Part shown: positions 43,777-52,362 of the stretch, piece after piece
How the letters are laid out: each line of letters opens with the position of its first letter
How positions within the stretch are numbered: the first letter of the stretch is position 1
Assembly (NCBI GenBank): GCA_963664635.1
Contig: OY761542.1
Location: forward strand, 4,216,001 to 4,280,000
Length of the DNA: 64,000 bases
From: VXNE01 sp963664635
Lineage (GTDB): Bacteria; Pseudomonadota; Gammaproteobacteria; Pseudomonadales; Azotimanducaceae
Reading direction: 5' to 3'
Position numbers and translations under genes: made by a program
The notes under the pieces: generated by a model
Told to the model about the DNA's origin: nothing
What the model saw: only the letters and a program-made list of their open reading frames with translations
The model's database searches: none

Positions 43777-45321
43777 ATGTACGGCGTCTCCACCGCACGG
43801 CTCGTCCCGGCCGTCACCCTCGCGGCCCTGCTCGCGGCTGCCGCGCCGGCGGAAGAGATCGTGGTCGCCTTCGGCGCGGAGCCCACCCAGGTCGAGCCGA
43901 CCCGCGCCACGGCCGGCGTCGACGCGTACTTCGTCTCGCTCTTCTACGAGCAGTTGCTGAACGTCGACCCGGACCTCGAGCGCGTCAACTGGCTCGCCGA
44001 GTCCTGGTCCTTCGAACGGGCCGGCGGCGGGCACGCCCTCTCGGTCAAGATCCGGGAAGGCGTGAAGTTCCACAACGGCGATACCCTCTCCGCACACGAC
44101 TTCCGGTTCGCCTACGAACGCCAGCGCGACCCGCTGTCGCGCGCGGCGGGCCGCTTCCGCCATGTCCGCGACCTCGTCGTCCGCGACGACCACCGGTTCG
44201 ACATCGTCTTCGACACTCCGGACGCCGCCTTTGTGCCCTGGAACCTCGCGCTGTGGGCGGTCCCCCGGCGGCACTTCCAGGCCGTGGGGGAAGCGGGCAT
44301 GCAGGCACATCCCGTCGGCACGGGTCCCTGGGAGTTCGTCTCCCGCAAACCCCGCGAGGAGCTCGTTGTGGAGCGCTTCGAGGACTACTGGAACGCCGAC
44401 GCCAAGCCTCGCGCGCAACGGCTCGTCATCAAGATCATCCCCGAAGACACCACCCGCGTGGCCGCCTTCAAGACGGGCGCCGTGGACTGGATCGATGCCG
44501 TGCCCCCCGCGCAGGTCGAGGACTTCCGGCGCCTGCCCGGAGTGCGGGCAGTTTCGCTCCCTGGTCCCAACAACCTGTACATCGGCATGAACGCTCTGGA
44601 TCCGCGCAGTCCGCTGGCGGACGTGCGCGTGCGCCGGGCCATCGCGCATGCCATCGACACCGACGCCATCGTCGAGTTCGTCGTCCACGGACAGGGCATC
44701 CGCACGGTCCAGCTCGCCCCCGGCTCGCTGGGGTACGACGCGGCGCTGCAGCCTTATGCCTACGACCCCGACCGCGCTCGCGCCCTCCTCGCCGCGGCCG
44801 GCTATCCGCGCGGCATCCAGATCAACTGCTACAATCTGACGACGCCCAGGGAGCCGAACATCAAGGAGGTGGGCGAGGCCGTGTTCGCGTTCCTCGGGGC
44901 GGCGGGAATCAGGTGCCGGATCCAGCAGCTTGAGTACGGGGCCTGGATCAACCTGCTGCGGGCGGCCTCCCGCCCCACCATGGACGGCATCATCAGCGGC
45001 ATGTGGGGCCATGGGCTGCCGGCGGACCCGACCGACGCGTGGTCCGGGCATCTCCACTCCGCGGTCGACGCATGGGGCCGCAATTCGTATCACGCGGACC
45101 CGGAGTTCGACCGCCTGGTCGAGACCCTGCGCACCACCATGGATCCCGGCGCCCGTCACCGCCTGGCGAGCCGGATCGCCCGCCTGAAACACGAACAGGT
45201 CGCCGGCGGGCTGCCCACCTACCGGCCGCTGATCACCCTGGCGTGGCGCGACACCCTCGCGTTCCGCCCGTGGCCCGGGGCCGGCTGGAGGTCGATGTAC
45301 GAGATCGACCTCGCGCGGTAG
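43777..45321 (+). CDS. Peptide/nickel ABC transporter substrate-binding protein (SBP1)
   Basis: A 514-residue periplasmic family 5 solute-binding protein (DppA/OppA-like) with an N-terminal signal peptide (LVPAVTLAALLAAAAPAEE). Family elements are LFYEQLLNVDPDLERVNWLA, VKIREGVKFHNGDTLSAHDF, VRRAIAHAIDTDAIVEFV and the C-terminal PTYRPLITLAWRDT. It would deliver peptides or similar ligands to an OppBC-type permease. It lacks adjacent permease genes; the complete opp set lies 5 kb away behind SBP2 (48995). A partial, about 94% identical copy lies at 47985-48316. ATG 43777 gives a proper signal sequence. Confidence 0.93.
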   Translation: MYGVSTARLVPAVTLAALLAAAAPAEEIVVAFGAEPTQVEPTRATAGVDAYFVSLFYEQLLNVDPDLERVNWLAESWSFERAGGGHALSVKIREGVKFHNGDTLSAHDFRFAYERQRDPLSRAAGRFRHVRDLVVRDDHRFDIVFDTPDAAFVPWNLALWAVPRRHFQAVGEAGMQAHPVGTGPWEFVSRKPREELVVERFEDYWNADAKPRAQRLVIKIIPEDTTRVAAFKTGAVDWIDAVPPAQVEDFRRLPGVRAVSLPGPNNLYIGMNALDPRSPLADVRVRRAIAHAIDTDAIVEFVVHGQGIRTVQLAPGSLGYDAALQPYAYDPDRARALLAAAGYPRGIQINCYNLTTPREPNIKEVGEAVFAFLGAAGIRCRIQQLEYGAWINLLRAASRPTMDGIISGMWGHGLPADPTDAWSGHLHSAVDAWGRNSYHADPEFDRLVETLRTTMDPGARHRLASRIARLKHEQVAGGLPTYRPLITLAWRDTLAFRPWPGAGWRSMYEIDLAR

Positions 45322-45388
45322 TATGTGCGCCGCGTTGACGGGCCTTACTATCGGGAATGACGCGACCCGCAGCCGATGTGTGCGTCCC

Positions 45389-45931
45389 TCAACGACTCTG
45401 GTCGCGCTTCAGCCTCTCATACTCGGCGCAGGACTCGGTCAGGGACGGCGGCGCCGACTTCGGAAGCCGCTGCCGCTCATGGCAAGTGTCGTACAGGGCG
45501 TCGGCGAGACGGCGGTGATCCTTCCCCTTGAACCTCTTCGGATACTTGGTGTCCTCGTCGACCTTTTGGCCATCCAGGTACTCGAACCACGTCTCGACGT
45601 TTCGCCGTGGGACGACGACGATTGCGCGGTCTTCCGGCGTTCGTCGGGCCACCCCGCGCTTCTCGCACTCCTCGTCGAGCTGACCGAGGCGATCCGCGGC
45701 CGTGTGCTGGTCGGCGTCGATGACGACGACGAGGTAGCCCTCGCCCCGGCTCCGAATGGCCTTAAGTTCGTCCGGAAATCTGGACCGCACGCGTTGCTCG
45801 CCGGACTGCGATCCTTGAGCCATGAGAACGGTCGTGACTTGACGCCATACGCCTCCTCGCTTGCGTAGGAACCTGCGAACGAAAGTGTCATGAGCTTGGT
45901 CCTCGCACAACAGGACGACGAACGCGTTCAC
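45389..45931 (-). CDS. TOPRIM-like protein of a second ATPase pair
   Basis: A 180-residue protein with FVVLLCEDQAHDTFVRRFLR (TOPRIM Glu) and GYLVVVIDADQHTAADRLG (DxD), then PRRNVETWFEYLDG, equivalent to the E-x-W motif of RloB/DUF4276-like proteins. The C-terminal helix ends LTESCAEYERLKRD. GTG 45931 overlaps the ATPase stop (GTGA). The pair recalls the pair at 22631-24560 but is not a close duplicate. Likely role: nuclease effector controlled by the ATPase, by analogy with OLD/PARIS-type defence. Confidence 0.72.
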   Translation of the reverse strand: MNAFVVLLCEDQAHDTFVRRFLRKRGGVWRQVTTVLMAQGSQSGEQRVRSRFPDELKAIRSRGEGYLVVVIDADQHTAADRLGQLDEECEKRGVARRTPEDRAIVVVPRRNVETWFEYLDGQKVDEDTKYPKRFKGKDHRRLADALYDTCHERQRLPKSAPPSLTESCAEYERLKRDQSR

Positions 45932-47028
45932 TCCCAGCCCCTAGCAACCGTTTCGGAGATTGAAAGACCGTTCACGACGTTGGCCGGCTCGTCGGTCACG
46001 CGGGTCGGGCCATTCTCGTCACGGGAGAACCACCGGCCGCTCGCACCGGCCATGTAGTCGATCGTGATCGGGTGATGAGAGACCACGACAAGCTGTTCGA
46101 TCACGTCCCCGCAACTCTGTACGGCTTCGGCTAGCCACGGCTGGACCTCAGAGAGGGTGAGGTAGTTGTCCGGTTCGTCCAGGAACATCGACACACGACG
46201 GTTCGATGACAGATGCAGGAGGCTATAGAGGGCGATTAGTGCGCGCTGGCCATCCGAAAGCTGGTCGAAACCGTGCTTCTCAGGTGCCCCCGAGGCCCTC
46301 GCGAGCATCACCTTGAGTGCGCGGGAATTCTCTCCCGACTCTTCCAGGTTGATGGACTCGAAGCCGGGAAGGACTGCGCGAAGCGCCTCGAACAGCGGTC
46401 CAATGGCTCCCATGTTTTCTTGAGCGGCACGTCGGTACCAGCCCACGAAATTGCTCATCAAGGGGTTGAGGAAGTCCTCTTCGGTCCTGCTCTCGGCTTC
46501 CATGACAGGCGGACATGGGCTTGCTATGACGACGTTGGCGAGGTCCTTCTTGAACTGACCGACCTTGCGGTTGTCGGGTCTCTCCGTCAGAAAGCCCACG
46601 CCGGACTGGCTCCAGTCGAATGGGACGAGCGGGCCTTTCGTGTAGTCATCCCTATAGAGTTGAGCGTCGCCTTCATTGAACTCGAAGACGCAGTGGTCGT
46701 TGTGCCTGAGAGTCTCGTGCACCACCCGCATCTTGTCGCGCCATTCGGTATGTTCGATGTTCAGTTCGTAGGCGTAGTGGTCTTTCTCTGATTGCGTGTC
46801 GAGTTCGAACCGCTGCGCATTCCGGCGTTGATTCGTCGACATGTCCCGAGCCGGGAACACTTGGTCCACCTTGAGGCCCAGAACGACAAGGTTCCGGACT
46901 TTTCGAAGCACATCGAGCGCCGACGTCTTGCCGGTACCGTTCACACCGAGAAGAACGTTCGACTCGTCAAAACGAACCTCGAAGTTCTCGAGGCAGCGAA
47001 AGTTGTCCGCGTAAAGTCTTTTCAGCAT
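45928..47028 (-). CDS. ABC-type (SMC/RecF-like) ATPase of a second ATPase-TOPRIM pair
   Basis: A 366-residue ATPase starting MLKRLYADNFRCLENFEVRF, typical of RecF/AAA_21 proteins. Walker A is GVNGTGKTS (about residues 28-36), the signature is FDQLSDGQRALIALY, Walker B VSMFLDEPDNYL and H-loop VVVSHHPITID. Unlike the ATPase at 23325 it keeps a normal DEPD Walker B. ATG 47028 gives the standard N-terminus; the longer open frame upstream is not needed. It lies with its TOPRIM partner between SBP1 and the partial SBP copy, so it is probably an imported module. Its G+C content is lower than that of the transporter genes around it. Confidence 0.82.
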   Translation of the reverse strand: MLKRLYADNFRCLENFEVRFDESNVLLGVNGTGKTSALDVLRKVRNLVVLGLKVDQVFPARDMSTNQRRNAQRFELDTQSEKDHYAYELNIEHTEWRDKMRVVHETLRHNDHCVFEFNEGDAQLYRDDYTKGPLVPFDWSQSGVGFLTERPDNRKVGQFKKDLANVVIASPCPPVMEAESRTEEDFLNPLMSNFVGWYRRAAQENMGAIGPLFEALRAVLPGFESINLEESGENSRALKVMLARASGAPEKHGFDQLSDGQRALIALYSLLHLSSNRRVSMFLDEPDNYLTLSEVQPWLAEAVQSCGDVIEQLVVVSHHPITIDYMAGASGRWFSRDENGPTRVTDEPANVVNGLSISETVARGWE

Positions 47029-47212
47029 GGCTCTGTGTCCGAGTCGCGGGGATTTGGCCAAGTTGAGGGCATCCGCAGTGTGGTTAGGGTGCACGGCGGT
47101 GTCAACGCCAGCGCGCCTGTGGCCGCGGAGCCTCGACCGCCGGGTTGCACAGCCCTGCCAACAGCACCGCGCGTTGTCATGGCGCAGATAGTCCGTCGCG
47201 GAGAAACACGGC

Positions 47213-47803
47213 ATGCAAGCATCAGCCTTCCTGGACCGATACACGCCCCGCGTGATCGAGATCACCCGCAACCCCACCATCGAGCTGCAGGACGACCGCG
47301 CTGCCAACAAGCTCCTCACGCGCGTCCACGCCGACTTCGAGACGGTGACCGACAAGCCCGGCAAGCGACACTCGCTGCCCGGTGAGGACGTCTTCTGGTG
47401 GTGCATCACCATCCTCAAGGAAGTTGGCGACATGGAGTCCCCGCCGACCACACGCGAAGCCTACGTCCTCATGATGCTGGACCAGCTGCGCTCCATGGGG
47501 CCGCGTCTCAAGAACACCGAGCCGCTGCCCCCGGAGTTCCAGCTCCACTGGTTCCACGATACCGACGACCGAGCCGTCGCGCGGCGGGGGTGCCGCCCAC
47601 CGGCAGCGCCCCCGGCAACGCGCCCCCCAACCCCCGGCCGCACCCGTGACCCCCGACGGAGCCACTCCGCCGAGTACCCCGAGGCCGCACGAGCTACCCC
47701 GCCTCGTCCCGGACCGCCGCCGCCTGCAGCTCCGCGTAGTGCCGCTCGGCCGCCTCGATGTTCAACCGCCCAGGAGTTGCTTCTCGAGAAGCTGCCGGAC
47801 TGA
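47213..47803 (+). CDS. Unknown protein, 3' end probably replaced
   Basis: The first ~115 residues (MQASAFLDRYTPRVIEITRN, then FETVTDKPGKRHSLPGEDV, FWWCITILKEVGDM, PPEFQLHWFHDTDD) look like a real soluble protein that I do not recognise. After about 47560 composition changes to Pro/Arg/Ala-rich residues typical of non-coding G+C-rich DNA read in frame. The authentic gene was probably cut there by recombination. It diverges from the ATPase gene over 184 bp. Confidence 0.45.
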   Translation: MQASAFLDRYTPRVIEITRNPTIELQDDRAANKLLTRVHADFETVTDKPGKRHSLPGEDVFWWCITILKEVGDMESPPTTREAYVLMMLDQLRSMGPRLKNTEPLPPEFQLHWFHDTDDRAVARRGCRPPAAPPATRPPTPGRTRDPRRSHSAEYPEAARATPPRPGPPPPAAPRSAARPPRCSTAQELLLEKLPD

Positions 47804-47866
47804 CCCGTTCGGCCGCGGGCCGGCCTGTCCTGCTCCGCCGCACGACGCCCCGGTCGGGTATCCGCG
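47560..47866. other. Degenerate region, gene remnants only
   Basis: This stretch has no complete gene. The minus strand reads LNIEAAERHYAELQAAAVRD and then stops (47694), possibly the tail of a lost gene. Long C runs around 47610-47640 suggest low-complexity or error-prone sequence. I see no promoter or RNA feature. Confidence 0.45.
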
Positions 47867-47984
47867 TCAATCGCCCCAGTCGTTGTGTACCTCCGCGCCC
47901 CGGGCCACGAGCGCGGGGAGGTGATCGCCGCACGACTCGTGGCTCAGCGGATTGCCCTCCAGCCGGACCTCGTCGCAGAGTCCC
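47867..47984 (-). pseudogene. 3' fragment of a leucine-rich-repeat gene
   Basis: The minus frame ends LCDEVRLEGNPLSHESCGDH, then LPALVARGAEVHNDWGD and stop. This is the last repeat and C-cap of a bacterial LRR protein (L-x-GNPLS-x-ES ... IPAL-x-ARGVEV). Nothing upstream belongs to it, because the binding-protein fragment starts at 47985. It marks a recombination junction. Confidence 0.55.
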
Positions 47985-48316
47985 AACATCTGAGGTGGGC
48001 GAGGCGGCGAGACAGTGAGGCCGTGTTCGCGTTCCTCGGGGCGGCGGGAATCAGGTGCCAGATCCAGCAACTGGAATACGGGGCCTGGATCAACCTGCTG
48101 CGCGCGGCTTCGCGCCCTACAATGCGGACCACCATGGATCCCGGCGCCCGCTACCGCCTGGCCAGCCGCATCGCGCGCCTGAAACACGAACAGGTCGCCG
48201 GCGGGCTCCCCACCTACCGGCCGCTGATCACCCTGGCGTGGCGCGACACCCTCGCGTTCCGCCCGTGGCCCGGGGCGGGCTGGCGGTCGATGTACGAGGT
48301 CGACCTCGCTCGGTAG
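47985..48316 (+). pseudogene. Partial copy of the SBP1 gene (3' end, internal deletion)
   Basis: From AACATC at about 47988 the sequence follows SBP1 from 44856 on, with a 13-bp insertion near 48010. It then encodes EAVFAFLGAAGIRCQIQQLE to RAASRPTM, skips 49 residues of SBP1 (in frame), and ends RTTMDPGARYRLASRIARLK to YEVDLAR with the same stop. Identity is about 94% by eye. It is a diverged paralogue fragment rather than a fresh duplication and marks the right edge of the ATPase-TOPRIM insertion. Confidence 0.9.
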
Positions 48317-48482
48317 TCCGGCCTCTGGCCCAACCACGGCGACCGAGCATGCCGACCGCCACCCTCCCTTGCACTCCGGGGCGCGCGCTCGATTCGCTGC
48401 CCGAAGCGGCCACGCTGGATCGCGACGCATTTGGCCGGCCATGTAGAATCCCAAGCTGCCGTTCACGGGCACGCTCCACTCC

Positions 48483-48745
48483 ATGATCGACGACCCCGCT
48501 GCGATCCGATCCGTCCTCGAGGGTATGCCCGACCTCCCTACGGAAGTCCGCGGCTGGCGCGTCGAAGTGGGGCTCGACGCGACGGACGATCCCGCCGTCT
48601 GGATATGGGCGTTGGTCGAACGCGACGACGCCGCACCGCAGGCACTTCGGAACTCAAGGACATGGCCCGCAAGGCGGTCCGCGACACCACTGATCTGTGG
48701 CCGTACGTGCTGATACGCGGGGCCGATGAGGACGACCCGGCATGA
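48483..48745 (+). CDS. Small unknown protein, one frameshift, first of a pair
   Basis: ATG 48483 opens MIDDPAAIRSVLEGMPDLPT, EVRGWRVEVGLDATDDPAVW, IWALVERDDAAP. One base is missing near 48636, after which the next frame gives GTSELKDMARKAVRDTTDLW and PYVLIRGADEDDPA to the stop at 48745. Corrected length is about 87 residues. The DPAVWIWALV and LWPYVLIR strands suggest a small alpha-beta domain that I cannot name. Its stop overlaps ATG 48742 of the next gene, a toxin-antitoxin-like arrangement. Confidence 0.5.
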
Positions 48746-48927
48746 GCACGGCGCGAGATCTCCTCGCCCAAACGGGCTACGACATGGGGCGCCGCTTTAC
48801 CCGTCGGGGGGTGCTCGATCTGCTGGACGACGCCGAGACTGCCTTTGCGGGTTGGAAAGCAGTCCGCAAGTCCGTCCAGGCCGACACCTTCCTCGTCGGC
48901 GTGCTCGCGTTCACGATTCGCACGTAG
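48742..48927 (+). CDS. Small HEPN-like or unknown protein, second of a pair
   Basis: A 61-residue product, MSTARDLLAQTGYDMGRRFT and ADTFLVGVLAFTIRT. The N-terminal helix (STARDLLAQTGYDMGRRF) recalls the first helix of HEPN proteins, but the diagnostic R-x4-6-H is absent, so it is either truncated or unrelated. It is coupled to the preceding small gene (ATGA). It ends 67 bp before SBP2. Confidence 0.4.
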   Translation: MSTARDLLAQTGYDMGRRFTRRGVLDLLDDAETAFAGWKAVRKSVQADTFLVGVLAFTIRT

Positions 48928-48994
48928 GCGCAGAGGACCGCCCGCCACGGGCCAAGACCACCATCTTCAAGACGCAATGCGGCAAATGCGGGCC

Positions 48995-50560
48995 ATGAAC
49001 ACCGGTAGCGGTCGTCTCGTCACTGGGCTCATATTCACGCTCAGCGCGAGCGGTTTCACGCACGCCGCGGAAGTCGTCGTCGCGTTCGGCGCCGAGCCCG
49101 TGCAGGTCGACCCCACGCGCTCCTCCGCGGGCGTCGACCAGTACTTCACCAACCTCTTCTACGAGCAGCTCCTGGCGGTTACCCCGGACCTCGAGCGGGT
49201 CAACTGGCTCGCCGAGTCATGGGAGGTGGACCAGGCAGGGAGCGGCTCCGTGATCCACGTGACCCTGCGCGAGAACGTGCGCTTCCACAACGGCGACGTC
49301 CTGACTTCCGACGACTTCCGCTATGCCTACGACCGCCAGCGGGACCCCGTCTCCCGCAACGCCGGCCGCTTCCGCTACATCCGCGACCTGGTCGTCCTCG
49401 ACGAACGCCGCTTCGACATTGTGTTCGACACCCCGGACGGGGCCTTCATTCCGCTGAACCTCGCACTCTGGGCCATCCCCCGCCGGTACTTCGAAGAAGT
49501 CGGAGAACCCGGCGTGCAGGCGCACCCCATCGGCACGGGGCCGTGGAAGTTCGTCTCGCGCAAGCCCCGCGAAGAGCTCGTCGTCGAGCGCTTCGAGGAC
49601 TACTGGAACCCTGCTGCCCTGCCCGAGGCAGAGCGGCTCGTCATCAAGATCATCCCGGAGGACACGACCCGGGTGGCGGCGTTCAAGACCGGCGGCGTGG
49701 ACTGGATCGATGCCGTCCCGCCCGCGCTGATCGCCGATTTCGAGAGCCTGCCCGACGTGCGGGTCGTCTCCCTGCCGGCCCCGAACAACCTGTTCCTCAA
49801 CATGCACGCCACGGACCCGAGGAGTCCGCTCGCCGACGTGCGCGTGCGCCGGGCCGTCGCGCACGCCATCGACTTCGACGCCATCATCGAGTTCATCCTC
49901 TACGGCCAGGGCATCCGCACCGCACAGCTCGCACCAGGCTCGCTCGGCTACGATCCCGGCCTGGCGCCGTACCCCTACGATCCCGAGCGGGCGCGGGCGC
50001 TCCTCGCGGAAGCCGGGTTCGAACGGGGCATCAGCGTCAACTGCTACAACCTAACCACGCCCCGGGAGCCCTACATCAAGGAGATGGGCGAGGCCGTGTT
50101 CGCCTACCTCGGGACGGTGGGCATACGCTGCCGGGTCGTGCAACTGGAGTACGGCGCCTGGATCAACCTCGGCCGCGTGAACGCACGCCCCCTCATGGAC
50201 GGGATCATGAGCACCATGTGGGGCCACGGTCTGCCCGGCGATCCGACCGACCCGTGGTCGGGTCACCTGCACTCGCACGGCGACGGCTGGGGACCCTACT
50301 CCTACCACGCGGATCCCGAGATCGACGGCCTGGTCGAGGAGTTCCGGACGGCCCTCGACCCCGACCTGCGCGAGCGCCTGGCCCGGCGGCTCGCGCGGGT
50401 GAAGCACGAGCGCGTGGCCGGGGGACTGCCCACCTACCGCCCCATGATCACCTTCGCCTGGCGCGACACCATCGAGTACCGCCCCTGGCCCGGGGCGTTC
50501 TGGCGCTCGATGCGCGAAATCGGCCCGGCGCGGGCGTCGCCGCCCGCGGGCGGTCGCTGA
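48995..50560 (+). CDS. Peptide ABC transporter substrate-binding protein (SBP2), first gene of the opp operon
   Basis: A family 5 solute-binding protein, about 521 residues, with signal peptide SGRLVTGLIFTLSASGFTHA. It is a clear paralogue of SBP1 (VERFEDYW, VIKIIPEDTTRVAAFKTGG, CYNLTTPREPYIKEMGEAVF). ATG 48995 was chosen for the signal peptide; in-frame ATGs at 48977 and 48986 are possible. oppB begins one base after the stop, so the binding protein, two permeases and two ATPases form a single operon. Confidence 0.93.
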   Translation: MNTGSGRLVTGLIFTLSASGFTHAAEVVVAFGAEPVQVDPTRSSAGVDQYFTNLFYEQLLAVTPDLERVNWLAESWEVDQAGSGSVIHVTLRENVRFHNGDVLTSDDFRYAYDRQRDPVSRNAGRFRYIRDLVVLDERRFDIVFDTPDGAFIPLNLALWAIPRRYFEEVGEPGVQAHPIGTGPWKFVSRKPREELVVERFEDYWNPAALPEAERLVIKIIPEDTTRVAAFKTGGVDWIDAVPPALIADFESLPDVRVVSLPAPNNLFLNMHATDPRSPLADVRVRRAVAHAIDFDAIIEFILYGQGIRTAQLAPGSLGYDPGLAPYPYDPERARALLAEAGFERGISVNCYNLTTPREPYIKEMGEAVFAYLGTVGIRCRVVQLEYGAWINLGRVNARPLMDGIMSTMWGHGLPGDPTDPWSGHLHSHGDGWGPYSYHADPEIDGLVEEFRTALDPDLRERLARRLARVKHERVAGGLPTYRPMITFAWRDTIEYRPWPGAFWRSMREIGPARASPPAGGR

Positions 50561-50561
50561 C

Positions 50562-51479
50562 GTGCGGCGCTACGTTCTCCATCGACTCTGGCAGGGCGCC
50601 GTCGCCGTGGTGGGCGCGCTCCTCATCGTGTTCGTGGCCCAGCGCCTGTCCGGCGACCCGGTGGCCCTCCTGCTGCCGATGGACGCCACGGAGGCGGATT
50701 TCGAGGCCATGCGCAGCGCGCTCGGGCTCGACCGGCCGCTGCCCGTGCAGTTCGTCGTCTTCCTGCGCGACGCGCTGCTCGGAGACTTCGGCCACTCCTA
50801 CCTGTGGAACATGCCGGCGATGGACCTCGTGCTCGAACGCCTGCCGGCGACGCTGGAGCTCGCGCTCGCCGGTCTCGTCTTCGCCCTCGCGCTCGCCGTA
50901 CCCCTCGGCGTTCTGTCGGCGGTGCACCGGGGCGGCTGGATCGACAACGCCGCGAAGCTCTTCGCGATGCTCGGCCAGGCGATGCCCGGCTTCTGGGTGG
51001 GCCTGCTGCTGATCGTACTGGTCGCCGTCAAGCTCCAGTGGCTGCCCGCCTACGGGCGCGGCACGGTCGGCCACCTCGTCCTGCCGGCTATCGCCCTCGG
51101 CTGGTATCCGGTGGCCGCCATGACCCGCACCCTGCGCTCGGCGATGCTCGACATCATGCAGAGCGACTACGTGCGCATGGAGCGCGCGATCGGTCTTCCC
51201 GAGCGCGCGATCGTCTGGCGGTTCGCGCTGCGCAACGCCGCCGTGCCGCTGGTAACGCTGATCGGGGTCTACTTCGCGAACATGCTCGGCGGGGCCTTCG
51301 TCATCGAGGTCGTGTTCGCATGGCCCGGCGTGGGCCGCGCGGTGGTCGAGGCGGTCTTCGCGCGGGACTTCCCGGTCGTGCAGGCCGGCGTGATCCTCGC
51401 CGCCGTCATCTTCGTGGTCGTCAACCTGATCGTCGATCTCACCTACGGGCTCATCGATCCGAGGATCCGGCATGAGTGA
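50562..51479 (+). CDS. oppB: Peptide ABC transporter permease, OppB/DppB-like
   Basis: A 305-residue inner-membrane permease with six TM segments. The N-terminus YVLHRLWQGAVAVVGALLIV, the DPVALLLPMDATEADFEAMR insertion and the EAA-type loop (RSAMLDIMQSDYVRMERAIG) are typical of DppB. It pairs with OppC to form the pore. GTG 50562 follows the SBP2 stop by one base. The gene overlaps oppC by eight bases. Confidence 0.94.
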   Translation: MRRYVLHRLWQGAVAVVGALLIVFVAQRLSGDPVALLLPMDATEADFEAMRSALGLDRPLPVQFVVFLRDALLGDFGHSYLWNMPAMDLVLERLPATLELALAGLVFALALAVPLGVLSAVHRGGWIDNAAKLFAMLGQAMPGFWVGLLLIVLVAVKLQWLPAYGRGTVGHLVLPAIALGWYPVAAMTRTLRSAMLDIMQSDYVRMERAIGLPERAIVWRFALRNAAVPLVTLIGVYFANMLGGAFVIEVVFAWPGVGRAVVEAVFARDFPVVQAGVILAAVIFVVVNLIVDLTYGLIDPRIRHE

Positions 51480-52362
51480 GATCGCGCCTTCTCCGCTGCC
51501 AGGCGTCGGGGTCGGGCGCGCCATGCGCCGGGTCGTCGGGCGCGGGTTCCCCTGGATCGCGGCGTCGATCCTGCTGCTCGTGCTGGTCTGCGCGCTCGGC
51601 AGCCCCTGGATCGCGCCCCACGCGCCGGACGCCATCTCGTTGCGCGACGCCATGCAGCCGCCCGTCTGGCAGGAGGGCGGCAGCACGCGCTTCCTGCTCG
51701 GCGCGGACAACCTCGGGCGCGACATCCTGAGCCGCATCATCGCCGGGGCGCGCATCTCAGTGACCATCGCCGCCTACGCGATCGTCCTCTCCGGGTTCAT
51801 CGGCGCGTTGCTCGGCATGGCCGCCGGCTACTTCGGCGGCATCGTCGACGCGGTCATCTCGCGCCTCATCGACATCCAGATGTCCGTCCCGGCGCTGCCG
51901 CTGGCCATGCTGTTCGCCGCCGTGCTGCCGCCCGGCGAGGCCATGGTGGTGATCGTGATCGTCCTGACGTACTGGACCTGGTACGCGCGCATCGTGCGGG
52001 GCGAGGTGTTGAGCCTGCGCGAGCGGGACTACATCGCGCTGGCGAAGGTGGCCGGGGTCTCGACGCCGATGATCTTCCTGCGCCACCTGGCGCCCAACAT
52101 CCTGAACATCATGCTCGTGCTCGCGACCCTGCAGTTCGGCAGCGTGATCGTCTTCGAGGCGGGGCTCAGCTTCCTCGGGCTCGGGATCCAGCCACCGCAG
52201 GTGTCCTGGGGCGGGATGCTGGCCGATGGGCGCAACTTCATCGAGGTGGCGTGGTGGCTCATCACCGTCCCCGGGATCGCCATCATGGCGGCGTGTCTCG
52301 CGTCGAACCTGCTCGGCGACTGGCTGCGCGACACCTTCGATCCCATGCGGAGGCAGTTGTGA
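51472..52362 (+). CDS. oppC: Peptide ABC transporter permease, OppC/DppC-like
   Basis: A 296-residue permease with the OppC N-terminal domain: one TM at residues 32-52, APHAPDAISLRDAMQPP, and the hallmark RFLLGADNLGRDILSRIIAG. The EAA loop is RGEVLSLRERDYIALAKVAG. ATG 51472 overlaps oppB; the stop overlaps the oppD GTG. Confidence 0.95.
   Translation: MSEIAPSPLPGVGVGRAMRRVVGRGFPWIAASILLLVLVCALGSPWIAPHAPDAISLRDAMQPPVWQEGGSTRFLLGADNLGRDILSRIIAGARISVTIAAYAIVLSGFIGALLGMAAGYFGGIVDAVISRLIDIQMSVPALPLAMLFAAVLPPGEAMVVIVIVLTYWTWYARIVRGEVLSLRERDYIALAKVAGVSTPMIFLRHLAPNILNIMLVLATLQFGSVIVFEAGLSFLGLGIQPPQVSWGGMLADGRNFIEVAWWLITVPGIAIMAACLASNLLGDWLRDTFDPMRRQL

Noticed and set aside
48742..48927. HEPN toxin with confidence
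   Set aside because: The diagnostic R-x4-6-H motif is absent, so only a weak resemblance is reported.
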